64,000 nucleotides of DNA from Cryptomeria japonica (GCF_030272615.1 NC_081407.1:441655213-441719212), one strand, 5' to 3'. Positions 25,501-37,242 are shown, counted from the first letter of the stretch. The notes: generated by a model not told the origin, from the letters alone. Numbers and translations are program-made.

Positions 25501-25950
25501 CACATATCCATCATGATAAATAGGAAAGTGAAAAGAGAATCAGAACACCTTATCATGCTCGCAATGAGTGATAAGGCATCATCCCTTTCATGAAGATAGT
25601 CACACAATAGAAACATCAATGCATCACATGAAACCATAATTACTAAATAGGGGTTAGAACTATCATAACATCATAAATCATATAATCCACATATGTATGT
25701 CAATGCATATAATTCATCCAATAGAGTAATCGATGATGTATCATCAACCATATGAATCATCAGGTACCATGAGTCATATAAATCTTCTAGCATCGTCAAA
25801 TATAGGTCCATCATGATGTCCATTGCAATCATGGAATGGGGTTAATACATAACACGATACCATCAAATCATCAAAAATAGGCTAAACTAGATCAATATAA
25901 TCCTTTGATGTTCAAAGGACAAGATGAATCAAGGAGGGCACTACACAAAA
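22566..25950 (-). mobile_element. 3.4-kb solo LTR with CAAAA target duplication
   Basis: CAAAA occurs at 22566-22570 and 25946-25950. Between them the sequence starts TGTAATGTCTGCC and ends GGAGGGCACTACA. On the minus strand it starts TGTAGTGCCC and ends TTTGGCAGACATTACA, the form of a gypsy LTR. Inside are an A/T-rich zone (24840-25260) and a C-rich zone with a long but unsupported open frame (24213-24773). I found no coding motif and no second internal LTR. Orientation is inferred from the ends only. Confidence 0.65.
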
Positions 25951-26047
25951 TCCTCATATCTTACCATTTCTTTATTTTTTCATGCAAGCCATAGATTTAA
26001 AATTAACAATAGATTTACTCAACCAATGGTTATACAACCACAACCAT
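25951..26047 (-). other. Leader of element F
   Basis: A short stretch between the primer site of F and the solo LTR at 22571-25945. No reading frame can be made out. Confidence 0.5.
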
Positions 26048-26062
26048 AGCTCTTATACCAAA
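26048..26062 (-). other. Primer-binding site of element F
   Basis: The minus strand reads TTTGGTATAAGAGCT, one base from the usual TGGTATCAGAGC site for initiator Met tRNA. It touches the LTR edge at 26063 and fixes the orientation of F. Confidence 0.75.
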
Positions 26063-28013
26063 TGTAAGGAAATTTGCAACCATATACTAACAATTTTTTA
26101 CATAAAACAAAAGAGAAATCCATGCAAAAAAAGTATTTATAATCCACATGCAAGATAATAGACAACATACCATCAAAAGCTAACACAAGATATATGCTGG
26201 GAAAACCCTCAAGAGGAAAAAACTAGCATCCAAAATAATTCATGCTCAATGTATTATTCAATAATAAATATTATAGTACATCATTAGAGCCTCCATGAAC
26301 ACCTCTAAAATATTATGGCTCTTTAATGCATCCTCCATGTGTGTAAGAATAAATCCACAAATCTCATGCCATGCTTCACAAAGGCACTCTTCAAAAGAAG
26401 ACTCAAAACCCCAACTAGCCAACCTTAGACAACTACCCTTGTCTTTACTTTTGTAGGGACAAAATTCCACAAAACAAACAAGTGGTATTTCATAAATCCA
26501 TGTGACTACTACCATGAGAATAGAAAACCATTGACCCCACATTTAATATTAGGTACTAAGTTTTCTCTTTATTAATATTTTTCTAATGTGAGACCCTGCA
26601 TTAGATATATTGTTGGACATATGTTGTCATTGATATAAAAGGTGTGATAAAAAAAAATACTGTCAAAGAAGTACCAACAAGTTGTGGCCATTAACGTCAA
26701 ATTTTATAGAAGATGCAATTACTTGTCAAGTCATATAAGACCTATTTGTGGTACCTTTTGAGTTACAATAATATTGTTGATCTCTATGAAGATGGAATCA
26801 TCTAGGATATATTTGTAATATCATGTAAAATCTATTTGTATTAGTGGAAGTGATTCAAAAGTCTAATCTAGAATGTTTAGAGTGAGTTACATAGACATTG
26901 AGCTTCTTCTAGTAACTTGTAGTGATCCACATTTCTTCTTGCTTAAGAGTTATGTACTACAGTTTGAAAGGAGAGTATGTCTACACATGATTCATCATAA
27001 TCTAAAGTTTTTAGAGTTTGTGTGTGGTCATCAACAATATTGAAGTGATAGAAGGGTTATTGTGCCAATATTTTAACCAATGAGCAATTATATCTTTATA
27101 GCATGTGGATGATTGTTACATTGGGAGTTGCATAGAATTATCTATCTTCTAGAGTACCATGTGGGTTATTGGACCTAGCCTGTCACATGTTTGGATATGT
27201 ATCATTAAGAAGTGTTTGCGTGGCCAACTTGTGGATATTATTTCTATTAATGTAATTGCAAATATAAATCATATATATAAATATATGTCTAGGATTTGGC
27301 TTAGGGGGTATGCAATTGTGTATGTTAGTGAAATCTTATGTATTTAGGACTTCAATCCAAAAATTAGACTTATTGATATATAATTGAATTTGATGTAATG
27401 GGAGTTGCATTCCAATCATGTGCACCATTATCATAATATCATATGTTGGGAAGGAGAGTGTCTAAAGGGTGATTAGATCAAGTGCAAGATCAATTATCAG
27501 GCTTTAAGGTCCACAAATTATAATTGTATTATCCAATAGGGCTTGTGTCTTACCTACTAAGCTGGTGCTCAAATACCTATGTTGGCGATTGGTGTCTCCT
27601 TAATGTTGGTGCCTACTTCATGATTGTAAGTTCTTTATTTTTCAAGGTTAGATTTGGGTAGTAGATTCAAGTAGCTATTTGCACCATGGTTTTTCCCATC
27701 TTGGGCTTTCATGTCTATCTAGTGTTCATTGTGTGGATGTATGTATTTTGTGTTTTTTTATTGTTACATCATTTGAATGAGATGCATTGATGTTTTAAGG
27801 ATATTGCTTGGAGAAGTTATTAACAGTAATTAATGTTCATTTAAGTTGCCTTCATATATTTCCCAATATTACATACAACATATAAAATGGCTCCAAGAAT
27901 GTTAACTCCTAGTGATGCATGCACTTCTAGGTCCCTCTAGGGGCACCACACACATAATAATAAATTAAACATCACAAACATTATGCAAGGTATACAACAC
28001 TTAATTCCGAACA
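26063..28013 (-). repeat. 5' LTR of element F, interrupted
   Basis: It matches the 3' LTR at 17964-18780 on both sides of a solo copia LTR (26611-27880). Without that insertion it is about 0.67 kb. It starts TGTAAGGAAA beside the primer site. The right edge is uncertain (27999 to 28013). Confidence 0.7.
26606..27885 (+). mobile_element. Solo copia LTR in the F 5' LTR
   Basis: The LTR is 26611-27880. It starts TGTTGGACATATGTTGTCAT, like the other copia LTRs here, and ends TACATACAACA. It carries the hairpin-like motif at 27681-27711 in plus orientation. Flanks are TATAT and TATAA, a five-base duplication with one difference. The F LTR sequence continues across it. Confidence 0.75.
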
Positions 28014-28576
28014 CATGATATGAATAACCTAAAGAAGGAAATAGAGCTAGGTTATGCATTTTAAGAATAGTCATCAAAAGTATAGAAGGAAGTAGAGTGA
28101 AAAAAAGTACAAAAACAAAAAGACTAAAAGAAGAGAATTGGAAAAAATGTGTGGTGACCCAGTTAGTAAAGAAATAAAATACCATGAGGTCATCCTACAT
28201 GATGAAGATTGTATGCCAATTTTTTTAAATGTAGGACGATTAAATTATTTTCAATGATTAATGGTGCATGATGATGAAGTGGCTCAAAATTTTGCATAGA
28301 CATTATAAGACAATGCAACTATGGTGAAGGGTACATGGGTGGACATCATAGTGCCAACCATAGAAGAAGCTATAGGGTTGCCACTATAAGGGGAGGTTTT
28401 CCAAGAATATCATGACACTATTTCCACTCACATAGGATTCACTAGGTTGGGAGACCCACCATTGGAGTCCTCCTCACAAGACACCAATTGTCTCTCTCTT
28501 CCATAAGAATCGGCATGTGTCACAATGTATATCATCCAATACTTGATCTATGAGGGGATCTATTTCTTTCTATTTG
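28014..28576 (+). pseudogene. Accessory ORF of element E, first part
   Basis: From about 28160 one frame reads nearly through, with five in-frame stops. Landmarks are DDEVAQNFA, NATMVKGTWVDIIVPTIEEA, IGLPL, and MYIIQYLIYEGIYFF just before the chromovirus insertion. The same order (a G-x-W/F box, an I-E-E-A-x-GLP-like helix, then a Y(I/L)-x-EG segment) occurs in the LINE ORF at 44761. Element E's integrase ends just before F, so with F removed this lies directly after pol. Athila and Tat elements often carry an extra ORF there. I do not know its function. The rest of the frame is at 34296. Confidence 0.55.
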
Positions 28577-29295
28577 TACACTCATCGGTTAGGAGGGACC
28601 TTAGAGAGATCAATTCAGACTAGGTAGCAAGAGTAAACCCAATGGAAACAAGAAACTATGATGGAGGCAATGCAGAATTGAATGAATTAGATCATGAAAA
28701 ATGATTATAGATAATCGATAACATTTGGGTTACAAGATTCGACTCACTAGCCTGCTACAAACATGCTTAATTATATAACAGTTCACTCCTGGACCTCCAA
28801 ACCTAAGATCTATCTACTATATTTTATCTAATTTCCTTCTTACTAACTTCTAATACTCAATTACAATGATTTATATGATCCAAGGGGATCTGGTTGGTCC
28901 AAAAGGAATTAAATGCCAAAGAACAAGATCAAACATGTAAAACCAAGAGGTCGGCCTCCGCCAAAGAGATTCCTCCAAAAACTCAAAAGGGTGAAGTGCA
29001 GATTAAAGGGAAGGTCGACCACATGCCAAGGAACATCAAAATAAACACATAGGGCTCCACAAGCTATGAAAGGGATCTATTAGATTCACCAATACAAATA
29101 GGTCAAAACAGTTCTGATGCTAGAAAATAAGGAATATGATCATGTCCTCAAGCAAAACCCAACTCCACAAGATCTAGTGAGCCAATGCAAGAAAATGCAG
29201 AATGAAATGTTGAAACTACAAAATAAAAAACAATCAAAAAGGAAATATTTTTGGTTGATGCAAGATTGCCAAGAACTGGGGATGCTCCTGCATCA
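28577..29295 (-). repeat. 3' LTR of chromovirus G
   Basis: It aligns with 33513-34295 along its whole length. It is about 64 bp shorter because of one deletion near 29125, between two AGAAAAT words. It ends GATGCTCCTGCATCA. Confidence 0.9.
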
Positions 29296-29520
29296 AATAT
29301 TCGAGGTTGTTGAAAAAGTGAGTTTCTCACTTTGCCAAGGTCAGAGGAAAACCAAGGCAATCTACCTCTACCTGAGAAATCCAAGATGAATCTTCAACTG
29401 GTCTGTCCTTCCATTCTATAAGATACTCCTTATACTAACTACTCCAAGTGCTACGCCCAATCCTACTATCCAAAATGTCTTTAATCTGATCTGGCTCCTT
29501 TTGAGGCAACTGTTTCTCCT
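29296..29520 (-). pseudogene. Chromovirus G: chromodomain
   Basis: On the minus strand one frame reads QIKDILDSRIGRSTWSS, a stop, then YKEYLIEWKDRPVEDSSWIS (about 29500-29375). This is the chromodomain fold found at the C-terminus of chromovirus integrases. It binds histone marks and steers integration. One stop lies where Arg is usual. The C-terminal tail runs to the 3' LTR. Confidence 0.8.
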
Positions 29521-30690
29521 AGTTTGGAATATTGTCCTTACTGAATTTTGGTTCATGATACTGATGTAGATCCACAATGTTAAATATGGATGAAATACTC
29601 AAACTATTCAGTAACTCCACTTCATTTGCATTTCCAGAGCTGAAGTTCCTCAAGATCTTACAAGGTCCAAACTTCCTCATCTGTAACTTGTTATAGGTTC
29701 CAACTAGAAATCTTTCTTTTCTCAGATACACCATCACTTCATCGCCAACTTCAAATTCCTTATGTCTTCTCTTCTCATCTTATTTCTCCTTATACTTGTT
29801 GTTCATGTCCTCCAAATGTTGCTTAACCCAAATATGCAAGGCCTTGATGTGATCTACAAATTCTTCTACCTCTGCACTCTGCTTGTCTTCATTACTGACA
29901 TCTCTTAATTCTGATATACCTCTAGGGTGTTCTCTGATAACAATCTCAAAAGGTGTTCTTCTGGTACTCTTGTTCACTGAATTATTGTAGGCAAACTCTA
30001 GTTGTGAAAGAATCAAATCCCAACTTTTGGTCTTCTCTCCAACCAAGCATCTCAACAAATTTCCCAATCTCTTGTTTACTACCTCTGTCTATCCATCAGT
30101 CTGTGGGTGAAAAGTAGAACTGAACTTCAAATCTATCTTCATTTTCTTCCAAAGTGTTCTCCAAAAATAACCAACAAACTTAGTATCTCTATCTGAAACT
30201 ATGCTCTTAGGTAATCCATGCAACCTTACCACTTCTTTAAAAAATAGGTCAGCTATATGCACTGCATCTGATGTTTTCTTACAAGGTATGAAATGAGCCA
30301 TCTTTGAAAAGCTATTCACTACCACAAATATAGAATCATTCCCTCTCTATGTCTTAGGTAATCCAAGTATGAAATCCATGCTTGTATCCTCCCAAGGTCT
30401 TTCTGGTACTATCAAAGGCTTATACAATCCCACATTCTGACTACTGCCTTTTGCAACTTGACAAACTCTACAACTCTACATAAATTTCCTAACATCCTTA
30501 TGAATCTGAGGCCAAAAGTAATGCTCACTCACCAATGTTGTTGTCTTATCAACACCAAAGTGTCTTGCTAATCCTCTATTATGATTCTCCTTTATCAGAT
30601 TCTCCCTCATAGAACTCTTAGGTATACACAACTGAACTCTTATGAATAACATTTCATCTAATTTCAGTTCCACTTGCATCACAATCTACT
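29519..30690 (-). pseudogene. Chromovirus G: integrase
   Basis: Three open segments follow each other. 30682-30476 holds the zinc-binding part (ENHNRGLARHFGVDKTT...YFWPQIHKDV). 30325-30089 holds the core, with [15 protein letters not shown] carrying the second catalytic Asp, and ends HPQTDG. 30067-29780 continues with FAYNNSVNKSTRRTPFEI. 29737-29519 is the GPY/F-like module (FGPCKILRNF). The segments are split by in-frame stops. The enzyme inserts the DNA copy into the genome. Confidence 0.9.
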
Positions 30691-30890
30691 TGAAACACTT
30701 TGTTGAAATCGGGTAAAGCTAACACAGGTTCTTTACCCAGGTTGCTCAGTCACTTTCTACTTCATTAATTAAAAACTCTTTTTTTCTTTGTTTGTCCACT
30801 TGAATTCCTTCCTATCTCCCCTCATTGTCTCAGTCATAGGGTTACAAATTGAACTGAAATTTCTAATGAATTTCCAGTAGAAACTAGCCA
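30691..30890 (-). pseudogene. Chromovirus G: RNase H, mostly deleted
   Basis: Only 200 bp separate the RT connection domain from the integrase. The minus strand shows the RT/RNase H linker (KQRKKEFLI) and the RNase H start PDFNKVFQVDCDASGT, then jumps to the integrase N-terminus. About 0.5 kb of RNase H is missing. Confidence 0.75.
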
Positions 30891-31571
30891 ATCCATGAAA
30901 TGATTACCTCTCCAATGCTCTCTGGTGTAGGCCACTCAACAATTGCTTTTACTTTCTCAGAGTCCATCTTCAAACCATCCACAAATATCACAAATCCCAA
31001 ATAAAATAAATCTTCCTTCATGAAAGTACACTTCTTAAGGTTTGTCAACAACTTTCCTTCTCTCAACCTCTGCAAAACTTGTCTTAAATGCAAAAAATGC
31101 TCCTCTTTTGTCTTACTGAAAATCAGAATGTTATCCAGATATACAATAACAAACTTACCCGATAATTTCTTTAATACCATTCATCAACCTCATGAAAGTA
31201 CTAGGTGCATTAGTCAACCCAAAAGGCATCACCAACCATTCATACAATCTTTTATTTTTCTTGAATGTTGTCTTCCACTCATCTCCTTCTCTAATTTGGT
31301 TTTGATGATATCCACTCTTCAAGTCTATCTTTGTGTAGTATTTGAATCCACTCAGACAGTCCAATATGTCATCCATCCTAGGTAAAGGAAATTGGTACTT
31401 CACTGTGGTCTTATTTATTGCTATGGAATTAGTACACATCCTCCATTATCCATTATTCTTAGGTGCTAATATTGTTGGTACTGCACAAGGACTTGGAATT
31501 TCTCTGATCAAACCTTTCTTCAGCAATTCCTGCACTTGTCTATTCAACTCTTCTTTCTCTGTTAGTGTCAA
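30884..31571 (-). pseudogene. Chromovirus G: reverse transcriptase
   Basis: Segments 31439-31155 and 31180-30884 overlap in different frames and together give the RT core. Motifs are [44 protein letters not shown], and the catalytic box VYLDNILIFS where VYLDDILIFS is usual, so one catalytic Asp is now Asn. The thumb (LRQVLQRLREGKLLTNLKKC) follows. Upstream, at 31572 and below, is the usual lead-in with EIPSPCAVPTIL. Confidence 0.92.
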
Positions 31572-32330
31572 CTAGTGTGCAGCCTTGTTAGGCAAACTAG
31601 CTCTGAGAATCACGTCCATGCAATGACTGATACTTATCATAGGTGGCAATCCATCATGGACATTATTTGAAATGATATCTTCATACTTTGAGAGTAACTG
31701 CTTTATCTCTTCTAGTTTTTCTTCTTCATGCTCCAAGTTCTCAATCTTCTTTGGAACTAAGACAAAACACACATTCTCATGTCTCATTCCATCCAAGAAT
31801 TTCCTTCCATCCACTAAACAGATTCTAGCATTCATACATACTTCACTCTTCAAGGGTTCCTCCAAGGGTAACAAGGTTTGTTTCATCCCATTTGCTACAA
31901 TAGTGTATATGTTCTTTCTCCCATCATGTATTGCCTGTCTATCAAACTACCAAGGTCTACCCAACAAAAGGTGACAAATGTCCATAGGCATAATATAACA
32001 TAAGACTTCATCATGATAATTTCAAATTTTCAATTTCACCAAACATTTCTCACTTACTAATAGCTTATGATCATCCCAAATCCATGCTATCTGATAAGTT
32101 TTAGGGTGTTTCAATCTTTCCAATTTCAACTTATTCACCATTTCTTTTGAAACAAGATTATCTGAACTACCACTATCAATAACAACTTTACAACACTTAC
32201 CAGATACCTTACATCTGGTCTTGAACAAATTTCTCCTCTGTAAGGGCTCCTTATCTTCTTCAGTATGACACAAATCTCTCCTCACCATGAATAGTTCTCC
32301 ATCTTCCAGTTTGTTAGCTGATCTGGTGGG
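31572..32330 (-). pseudogene. Chromovirus G: protease and linker
   Basis: The aspartic protease active site is CCKVVIDSGSSDNLVS at about 32200-32155. HLLLGRPW lies downstream in the next segment (about 31960), then a long linker (31886-31572) to RT. One copy of the Asp-Ser-Gly triad is present, as expected for a dimeric retroviral-type protease. A stop separates the two segments. Confidence 0.85.
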
Positions 32331-33400
32331 GCTTTCCTCTACCAATGTTGTTCTCCTAGTGTTCTCTATCTTCTTACATTTGAAAGAATGATTTCTTTCT
32401 CCTCCACACTTATAGAAAGTTCCTTTAAACACTCTGTTATCTTGTCTTCTATCATCATTTCCAAAATTTTCTTTCTGATAGCCATCAGGTTCTCTCCTCC
32501 AGTAGAAATTTATGTCATCCTTCTAGTATGAATTACCTTCTTTTCTTACTTCCTTGTCCTTTTTTTGATCCATATAGGTTCCTCTTCCTCCTTGAAATAT
32601 TCCTCTGGAAAACCTTCCACCTCTACCTCATTGTCTCTGCTCATTTCTTTTGTTCAAATTCTCTTTTGCTTTCAAGCATACTGGTATGCTTCTTCAAAAC
32701 TCTACAATTTGATCAAACTAATCTCATCTTCTATAGGCATCCATAGTCCATTCAAATATCTTGAAACTTGTTCAACCTCATCATCTACATGTTTGGATAT
32801 GATATTCAACTTGTAGAATGCTTCAGTGTACTCCTTCGCACTAGATTCCTCCTGCTTCAAGTTCTGCAACTTCTGGAACAAATTTACTTGATAATCAACT
32901 GGCATAAACTTTGATTTTAACTTAGAAACCATCCACTCCCATGATTTAATCTTCTCTTTACCTCTTCTCTTTCTATCAACCTACAAATTCTCCCACCAAA
33001 GAGATTCATGGCCTTTCAACCGAGTATAGGCATACTTCACCTTTCCTTCCTTTGTGGTGTTCTCAAAATCAAAATACTTCTCCATCTCCAAGATCCAATC
33101 CATCAATTCGTCTGAATCCAACTTTCCATCATACTCCATTGGGGTAAAATGTGGTTTAGTGTTCGCCCTACTCAAAACCATCAAGAACCTTTCTTCATCT
33201 GGATCGATCATCGATGGATTTATTACTTGTTCTGTCGGAGCCCCTTCTTCCTCATCTTCACTCACATCTTCAATATGTTGACCTCTTCTCTAGGCTATCT
33301 CAATGGCTTCCAACTAGGCTGCAATTCCTCACAACATTTTCATCATAGTAGGGTCTGCATTCCAATGCACTCCACTATTCCTATTTCCTCTTCGTGCCAT
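32331..33400 (-). pseudogene. Chromovirus G: gag
   Basis: Segments 33265-32981 and 32932-32702 carry the gag core (MEYDGKLDSDELMDWILEME, YAYTRLKGHESLWW, LFQKLQNLKQEESSAKEYTE), the retrotrans_gag family. A Gly/Arg-rich stretch follows and then one degenerate zinc knuckle (FYKCGGERNHSFKCK, near 32420). The N-terminus is Glu-rich (SEDEEEGAPTE). The segments are split by stops. Confidence 0.88.
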
Positions 33401-33496
33401 CTTCACACCAATCCTCTGTAGCTGTAGGTTGGATCCACAGTCTACCACCCTACAAAAAAATTCTTAGAATAATGCAATCTTTGAAACAAAAACTCA

Positions 33497-33512
33497 CTCT
33501 GATGCCACTTGG
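33497..33512 (-). other. Primer-binding site of chromovirus G
   Basis: The minus strand reads CCAAGTGGCATCAGAG, close to the initiator Met tRNA type site TGGTATCAGAGC. Five bases (CCAAG) separate the core from the LTR edge at 33513. Confidence 0.75.
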
Positions 33513-34295
33513 TGCAGTCACCGGTTAGGAGGGACCTCAAAGAGATCAATCCAGACTAGGAAACAAGAGTAAACACAATGGAAACAAAAAAATATGATGG
33601 ACGCAATGCAGAACTGAATGAATTAGATCATGAAAACTGATTACAGATAACCGGTAACATCAGGGTTACAAGATTCTGCTCACTGGCTTGCTACAAACAT
33701 GCTTAATTACATAACAGGTCACTCTCAGACCTCCAAACCTATGATCTAAGTACTATATTTTATCTGGTTTCCTTCTTACTGACTTCTAATTCTCAATTAT
33801 AATTATTTATATGATCCAAGGGGATCTGGTTGGCCCAAAAGGAATCAAATGCCAAAGAACAAGATCAAACATGTAAAACCAATAGGTCGGCCTCCATCAA
33901 AGGGATTCCTCTAGAAAATTGAAAGGATGAAATGCGGATCAAAGGGAAGGTCGGCCACACATCAAGAAATATCTTAATCAATGCATAGGGCTTTGCAAGC
34001 TATGGAAGGGATTTGATAGATTCACCAATGCAAATAAGTCCAAATGGTTATGGTGGTAGAAAATTATCTCAGAATCCAGAATCGATAACTTGCTAGAAAA
34101 TGATCCAAATGATCTATGGTTTAGGAATAAGGAATATGATCATTTCCTTAAGAAAAATCCAACTCTAAAAGATCTGGTGAGCCAATGCAAGAAAATGGAG
34201 AATGAAATGTTGAAACTGCAAAACATAAAACAAATAGAAAAGAAATATTTTTGGTTGATACAAGATTGCCAAGAACCAAGGATGCTCCTACATCA
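33513..34295 (-). repeat. 5' LTR of chromovirus G
   Basis: 783 bp, beginning TGCAGTCACCGG and ending TGCTCCTACATCA on the plus strand. It aligns with the 3' LTR apart from the 64 bp present only here. Confidence 0.9.
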
Positions 34296-35482
34296 TTTAT
34301 GATCAACTCATTTCAATCTATTGAGTCACCTATGATATAACTGGTAATGTCAACATTCCAAATTATCTGTTTCTCCTTATTGCTTGAATGACCATTGAAT
34401 CCCAAAAAGGTAAGGTTACTACATTATCTCACCATTTTTAATTCAATTGGTAAATAGGATCTTGAACATTCAATTTCCAAATATTTCTTGGGAGGAATTT
34501 TCCACAATGAAAAAATTTAGAAGTTTTAATGTGGTATCCAATGACCAACCATTGACATTTAAATACATTACTAGAACAAGTGTTTCTGGGCTAGGGAATA
34601 AAGAAGGAAAATTAGGTGATAATCTTGAACCCTTTGCATCTCATACATCTACTCCATCATGGGATGTAACTTCTAAACAAATAAAATCCTTTGATCCCAC
34701 AATTCTCCTTGTGAGGATGAGCCATGTGAAAACTCCAAACCTACCCAAATAGCTAAAACAAGGAGTCAAAAACCTGCCCAAGCCTCCAGTGAGATAGGAA
34801 AGATACTAAAATTGGTTTCTTTCCTCATCTCAAGAAAGAAAAGAAAATTGGTTACCCCTATTGCTACTACAAGTAGTGAAAACAAGAAGAAAAATAAAAA
34901 GGCTTTCCCTAAAACCACCAATAAATACCTTCACTTAAAGGAAAAGGAAATATCTATAAAAGCACACCTCCCAGCCAAACATTATTTCTTCTTGATATGA
35001 AGACCAACTCTAAAAGAGAAGAATTATTTGTGCAATGTGAGAATCCTCCTCAAGTTAAGGTAACAACCTCATGTGATACTGATATGCACTTATTTGATAA
35101 GATGATTCTTAATTGACTTCACCTACTAGAATAGGGACTTTCTGAAGGAGGAAAGTCACAAGAGGTGAAGTAGTTAGACATCCAGTAAGAGGTAGAACAA
35201 GAATTAATCATGGATTGAGATGAAAAAAATTCTAGCCTACAACAAGAAACTAAGATTAAAAAAATAGCAAAAATGGTTATTGGGGAGTCAACAAAAAAAG
35301 GTTAAAGAGACACAAATAGGAATTAATTATCATACCCCTAAGATTTCCTTGGACAACAGTCACCTTGTAATTGTGGAATCAAGTATAACAACTATGGTTA
35401 CAAGAGAAAAAATGGGAAAAAAGAAAAAGAATAATTGTAGTAACAATTTAATGAAGAGATTCAAAAGAAAGATGAGGAATTA
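34296..35482 (+). pseudogene. Accessory ORF of element E, second part
   Basis: After the chromovirus the reading resumes. The plus strand gives YDITGNVNIPNYLFLLIA (near 34335-34390), which matches the RVSLPYYLFRSL region of the LINE ORF in position and pattern. It continues with a helical stretch and an open segment at 34447-34752. A Lys-rich tract (SRKKRKLVTPIATTSS, 34830-34880) resembles the basic tract in the LINE ORF. The tail (35280-35483) is Lys-rich and open. Stops and shifts are many. Function unknown. Confidence 0.5.
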
Positions 35483-35489
35483 ACAAGAT

Positions 35490-37242
35490 AAAATATAAAG
35501 CAGGGAAGATGGCTATCATGGTGCCCCAACTTGTGGAATTTAATCCATTTACAATGTAATCCTCATTCTTAAGAGAACAAGTTCTTAGCTTCCAATTTAT
35601 GCAATTGTATTGTGATTTATCTTTTTCTTGGTAACCCCCAAATAATTTTTTGGCACTTTTAAGGTATGTAACCTAGAACTCCAATATTATCTCTATGAGT
35701 TTTACTTACACAACTATGCAATGTCATGTGATACAAAGTGGAACCAACTTCTCAATGTGGTTGATTTATAGTTGAGGGAATTGTTGTGCCCTACATACAT
35801 TTCCCTACATTTTGTTTGATAAAATAGGGTCCCCCTCTTTTTTTGCCCTTTTTCTTTTGTTTTCCCTTCTTATTTATTTTGGTTCCCCTTTCCTTTCCTT
35901 ATTTTTTTTTAGGGGGGGGTTCTTTTTAGGAACCTTATGACTTTGACCTAAGTCTCCTTCAGATCCCACTTTCCTAGTTTTCCCCTTTTCACTTATGCCC
36001 TTGTTGATTTTGGTGTGTTTCTTCAAGACTTTAGGACCTAAAGGAACCTTAGAACTTGATTCTCAAGTTCTCTTCCTTCTCAGACCCCCATTCATGTTGT
36101 CCTTTGTTGTTTATTTCTTCAATACTTTAGATCTTGCATGAAATTTAGGCTTTTGTCCTTAATTTCTTATTCAACCTATTCTCCTGCCCCCAACCCTTTA
36201 TTGGCCTTCACTCCAAAACTTTGTGCTTCAGGGAAATGTGAGCACTAGTTATTTTTTTGCATTAATTACAACCTACTTTTATGAAAAGGTCACTACTTAG
36301 GCCTAATTTGAATTTTTTTTGAAACACACTGCATTCTAAGAGCTCTTTGCAAACCCTAATGCAATTAAACTACTTTAGTTACCCAAGATTTTTCTCATTT
36401 TGCGACAGGTTATGCAATTTAATCTTTTAGTTTCGATGTTTTATTCCCTCCCACATTCCTAATGTGCATTTTTTCTCCCCATACTCTCTTTGTTTTTTTA
36501 TTACTCGGAGGTTGGTGGTTTCTTGTTTAGCGTTAGTGTACGTTTTTGCTTTCATGCCCTATTGTAGTAATAAATTGAATTCTCCTATGAGTGTTGAAAC
36601 CACAACCCCAATTTCAAGATTGTTCCCAAATTTGAGCTTAAATTTGACAAATGTGGCCTTACCTTCATGAGGATGCCCAAAATCTTTGTTTCTAGGTTTA
36701 ATTTCTAACCCATCTCACTATCTAGTCATGCTGTAGTTCAATCTCACCATAGAACTAACTTTAAAATCTTACAAGATTGACCCTTCAAAATTTTGAACCT
36801 ATAAAGCTTTAACAAGTTCATCTTGAGCATCCAAAATAATGATTCAAATTGATGAAGTGTCGGGAAGCTTTAAAAGAAACCCTTACTTCTAGACTTTAGG
36901 TCTCAGAGGTTTTGTTGGATCCTTCTATTCAAAATTAAAAACTCTTAAGATCCTTGATCTTTGAATGATATTGTAACAACCATCAACACTTACCAAATTT
37001 CAAAGTATATCTCATTTAAAGACTTTGGGTCTCAATGGAATCAAGAGATATTGACAAAATGACCTTGAAGGCCCAAAATTTGAGGTTTTGTTAACTAAAT
37101 GCCTCTATTTTAGAACTTTGGGACCTAATGGAACCAATATCCCAAAGTTGCCTTGAACCTTGAACCCCTGAAATGTTGAAGTCCATATATCATTGAAGAT
37201 TAATGGTCCACTTCAAGAATTTGGGTCTCAAAGGGATGGTTG
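35490..37242 (+). repeat. Diverged ~95-100-bp repeats with ACTTTGGGACCTAAAGG words
   Basis: The word and its variants recur at about 36023, 36118, 36211, 36890, 37018, 37110 and 37213, often 92-103 bp apart. The block continues on the other side of copia A at 59509 and is repeated at 63560-64000. A T-rich run lies at 35820-35910. There is no coding signal. It is probably untranslated or LTR sequence of element E. Confidence 0.55.

Larger units (their letters stand above)
28577..34295 (-). mobile_element. Ty3/gypsy chromovirus G, nearly full length
   Basis: A complete structure on the minus strand: 5' LTR 33513-34295, primer site, gag, protease, RT, reduced RNase H, integrase, chromodomain, and 3' LTR 28577-29295. 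It is inserted in the accessory ORF of element E, which resumes at 34296. Flanking bases give at most an imperfect duplication (TTTGT/TTTAT, if the left edge is shifted by one). Stops and an RNase H deletion make it non-autonomous now. Confidence 0.9.

Noticed and set aside
31020-33421. Plus-strand frames of 75-121 codons
   Set aside because: They are opposite-strand shadows of the chromovirus RT, protease and gag, which have clear motifs on the minus strand.
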